NCBI RefSeq assembly: GCF_938030785.1
Contig: NZ_CALHIK010000053.1
Span: forward strand, 1 to 22,572
Direction: 5' to 3'
Source of the DNA: an uncultured Campylobacter sp.
GTDB lineage: Bacteria; Campylobacterota; Campylobacteria; Campylobacterales; Campylobacteraceae
DNA: 22,572 bases
Shown here: positions 21,149-22,572 of the stretch, piece by piece
How positions within the stretch are numbered: the stretch's first letter is position 1
Layout: every line of letters begins with the position of its first letter
Translations under genes and position numbers: made by a program
The notes under the pieces: generated by a model
What the model saw: the letters and a program-made list of their open reading frames with translations, nothing else
What the model was told of the DNA's origin: nothing
The model's database searches: none

Positions 21149-21316
21149 CTAAAAATTTCCCATAGGCACGACGGCAAATTTATTCACCCATGCCATCATG
21201 ATGACGAGTATCGCGATGCCTGCGATACCAAAGCCCATAACCGCGCGCTTTTTCTCAGGTCTAAACCACAACAAAAGGCCCGCGACGAAAAACATCAGAA
21301 CCATCAAAAATTCCAT
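21149..21316 (-). CDS. dba: Dba-like small membrane protein, copy 2
   Basis: A 55-residue protein with the same length and ends as copy 1: MEFLMVLMFFVAGLLLWFRP at the start and VVPMGNF at the end, with two hydrophobic spans (about 3-18 and 26-43). The start at 21316 is chosen over an upstream in-frame ATG at 21379 because AAAAAGGAG lies directly before it and because copy 1 starts at the equivalent residue. Its stop codon (TAG at 21151-21149) overlaps the ribosome binding site of the dsbI-like gene. It opens a three-gene transcript with dsbI and the propeller. As in C. jejuni, its exact job is not known. Confidence 0.8.
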   Translation of the reverse strand: MEFLMVLMFFVAGLLLWFRPEKKRAVMGFGIAGIAILVIMMAWVNKFAVVPMGNF

Positions 21317-21902
21317 GCTTTCTCCTTTTTCGTTGAAATTTAATATTGTGAAAATATTACTATTTTGCTTATTAGACATATATTAAAAATTATGTTTTTA
21401 TCAGTGTAAATAAATTTTTTATGAAATTTTATGATACTAAAATAGCTATTTTTAAGAAAATTTTTTCTATTTCAGCTTGATTTAAATTTATCTAAAGCAT
21501 TTCGATTAGTCTGATTTTGCTTGTGCGAGTCGCGCGATAAAACGCCACGCGATTGAAATTATAAAATTAGCAAGAAGATGAACAATGACTTTTGGCGCAG
21601 CGGCAAGCGAGTGGGGGCAATCATCGCTGGGGCGCATCCGTTTTTCTTGCGGCGGAGCGGTCTCTTGCATTATGTCTATCTTCTTACGTTTAGGCTGTAT
21701 TCTTGCACCGCGTTTTCCCCCTACTGAGTGCTCATTTCGGTAGCGGACGCCGCCTCGTTGATAGCAAGCAATACCTTGCAATCGGTTTATGTCGGTTGCG
21801 GATGCTGTTTTATTGTGCGGTTATTTCGGCTTGCATTGCGCAATGAAATTTTGAAATTTTACAAAGCTCGCCCAAGCCGACCGCTTTAATTTTACCCGCT
21901 TC
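21317..21902. other. Long non-coding gap, possibly decayed sequence
   Basis: 586 bases without a supported gene. The first 180 bases are AT-rich and must hold the promoter of the dba copy 2 transcript. The rest (about 21500-21900) is richer in G+C, like coding DNA; a 91-codon frame at 21506-21781 (minus) has no ribosome binding site and no recognisable family, and a second frame there reads KVLLAINEAASATEMSTQ before a stop. This looks like an eroded gene that I cannot identify. Confidence 0.45.
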
Positions 21903-22329
21903 TTAGTCGCGAAGTGTCTGCGCGTGGGCTTTGGGCGGCATGCCAAACATCCTCGCGTACTCCCTGCCGAACTGCGGCGGGCTTTCGTACCCGATGTCAA
22001 AGGCCTCCTGCGACGCCGTCGTATCGCCGTTTTGTAAGATATATTGGCTTCCTGCAACCTAATGCGCTTTTGAAAATCAAGCGGGCTTGGCGCAGTATTG
22101 CAGGAATTTTTACATGTCGTAGCGATACTGCTTGCCCTAAATTCCACCATTTTGCCGTCGCGCAGGCACAAGCACGCGCTGGGCTTATAGATCGTCGCGT
22201 GAAGTCCGAGGGCTCGCTTTGGCAGTAGAAGCTAAGCGCTTGCATAGGCGTCTGAACGTATCCATAGGCGAGATACAGCTCGCCGGTGATCTTTGCGGCG
22301 TCTTTTAAAATTTTATCTGCTTTGTTCAT
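21903..22329 (-). pseudogene. AraC-family transcriptional regulator, broken (YqhC-like position)
   Basis: A decayed AraC-type activator. The start is intact (AAAGGAG before the ATG at 22329-22327) and frame one reads LYLAYGYVQTPMQALSFYCQ then SEPSDF. Near 22200 the reading continues in another frame (ATIYKPSACLCLRDGK), consistent with a lost base. Most of the N-terminal cupin domain is then missing. HTH remnants follow, SPLDFQKRIRLQEA in one frame and, after a further shift near 22040-22045, DTTASQEAFDIGYESPPQFG and REYARMFGMPPKAHAQTLRD with a stop. The total, about 142 codons, is half the family length of roughly 290. It is divergent from an iron-containing alcohol dehydrogenase, the arrangement of E. 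coli yqhC-yqhD, so it was probably that gene's regulator. Confidence 0.8.
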
Positions 22330-22424
22330 CTAAGCTCCTTTAAATTTACGCGGGTTATATTTAAATTTGCACGATTGGGCAAGGAATTTGGACTATCGTG
22401 CTACCGCAAAATTTTAAAAAAGGC

Positions 22425-22430
22425 TATAAT
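22425..22430 (+). promoter_or_regulatory. -10 box of the alcohol dehydrogenase gene
   Basis: TATAAT in AAAAAAGGCTATAATTTAGC, 27 bases before the ATG at 22458. It lies in the divergent gap that would also hold the regulator's binding site. Confidence 0.7.
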
Positions 22431-22457
22431 TTAGCAACTTTAGTTAAAGGAGAAAAG

Positions 22458-22572
22458 ATGACAAATTTTAGTTTTTGCAACCCCGTGAGGATAGAATTCG
22501 GCAAGGGCAAAGAGGAGCATATCGGGCAGTATATGAAGGAAGCGGGCGCGAAAAAAGCTCTCGTACTATACG
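22458..22572 (+). CDS. Iron-containing alcohol dehydrogenase, partial (N-terminus only)
   Basis: Start of a YqhD/butanol-dehydrogenase-type enzyme, a cytoplasmic NAD(P)H-dependent aldehyde reductase family. The 38 visible residues include MTNFSFCNPVRIEFGKGKEE and HIGQYMKEAGAKKALVLY; the N-P-x-R-I-x-F-G-K-G pattern and the following AKKALVLY strand are the standard N-terminus of this family. AAAGGAG precedes the ATG and TATAAT lies at 22425. The gene runs off the right edge, so the metal-binding and active-site residues cannot be checked. The family call rests on the N-terminus and on the divergent AraC-type remnant. Confidence 0.8.
   Translation, partial: MTNFSFCNPVRIEFGKGKEEHIGQYMKEAGAKKALVLY

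Noticed and set aside
21506..21781. 91-codon minus-strand frame in the right intergenic gap
   Set aside because: No ribosome binding site and no recognisable family; treated as possibly eroded sequence rather than a gene.
1..22572. tRNA, rRNA, CRISPR arrays and insertion sequences
   Set aside because: No cloverleaf-like sequence, regular spacer-repeat pattern or transposase was seen on either strand.

Overview
The window looks like the chromosome of a Campylobacter-type bacterium (Campylobacterota), probably a host-associated anaerobic or microaerobic species. The signs are AAATTTTAAA-rich intergenic DNA, AAGGA ribosome binding sites, extended -10 promoters, a small Dba-like gene in front of a DsbI-like gene, and a PHP-free set of respiratory genes built around a Tat-exported molybdoenzyme. 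Species assignment is an inference; nothing here fixes it.

Layout. (1) 1-4760, minus strand: the S10 ribosomal protein operon in standard order rpsJ-rplC-rplD-rplW-rplB-rpsS-rplV-rpsC-rplP-rpmC-rpsQ; rpsQ runs off the left edge. (2) 4761-5039: a divergent control region with a consensus S10 promoter, a leader palindrome and two identical copies of a separate palindrome. (3) 5040-8889, plus strand: a P-loop ATPase, a small winged-helix-like protein, a periplasmic tandem rhodanese with a strong terminator, and a protein of unknown function, separated by two long non-coding gaps that hold possible gene or element remnants. (4) 8978-10129, minus: a protein that looks like a Rep_3-type double winged-helix protein, next to a very AT-rich gap with an 18-bp perfect inverted repeat and a 17-bp direct repeat. 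(5) 10443-16656, plus: a seven-gene operon, dba-like, dsbI-like, beta-propeller, Tat molybdopterin oxidoreductase, four-cluster ferredoxin subunit, NrfD-type membrane anchor and TorD-type chaperone, closed by a strong terminator. (6) 16770-19478, plus: a lone AT-rich 902-residue SF1 helicase with a HEPN-like N-terminus, probably acquired by transfer. (7) 19505-21316, minus: a second copy of the dba/dsbI/propeller trio. (8) 21903-22572: a broken AraC-family regulator divergent from the start of an iron-containing alcohol dehydrogenase.

How it fits together. The dms-like operon would oxidise quinol in the membrane through the NrfD-type subunit, pass electrons through four [4Fe-4S] clusters and reduce an S- or N-oxide-like substrate at the periplasmic Mo site, with the TorD-type protein guarding Tat export. 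The same operon carries a DsbB-like membrane thiol oxidase and a secreted cysteine-free propeller, and this trio is present twice in inverted orientation on both sides of the operon and helicase. In the known C. jejuni and H. pylori DsbI the propeller is fused to the membrane domain; here both copies are encoded as two separate genes with their own signal peptides. The most interesting points are the duplicated, split DsbI module tied to a molybdoenzyme, the solitary HEPN-like helicase (a candidate defence gene), and the paired palindromes between the S10 operon and the ATPase gene.
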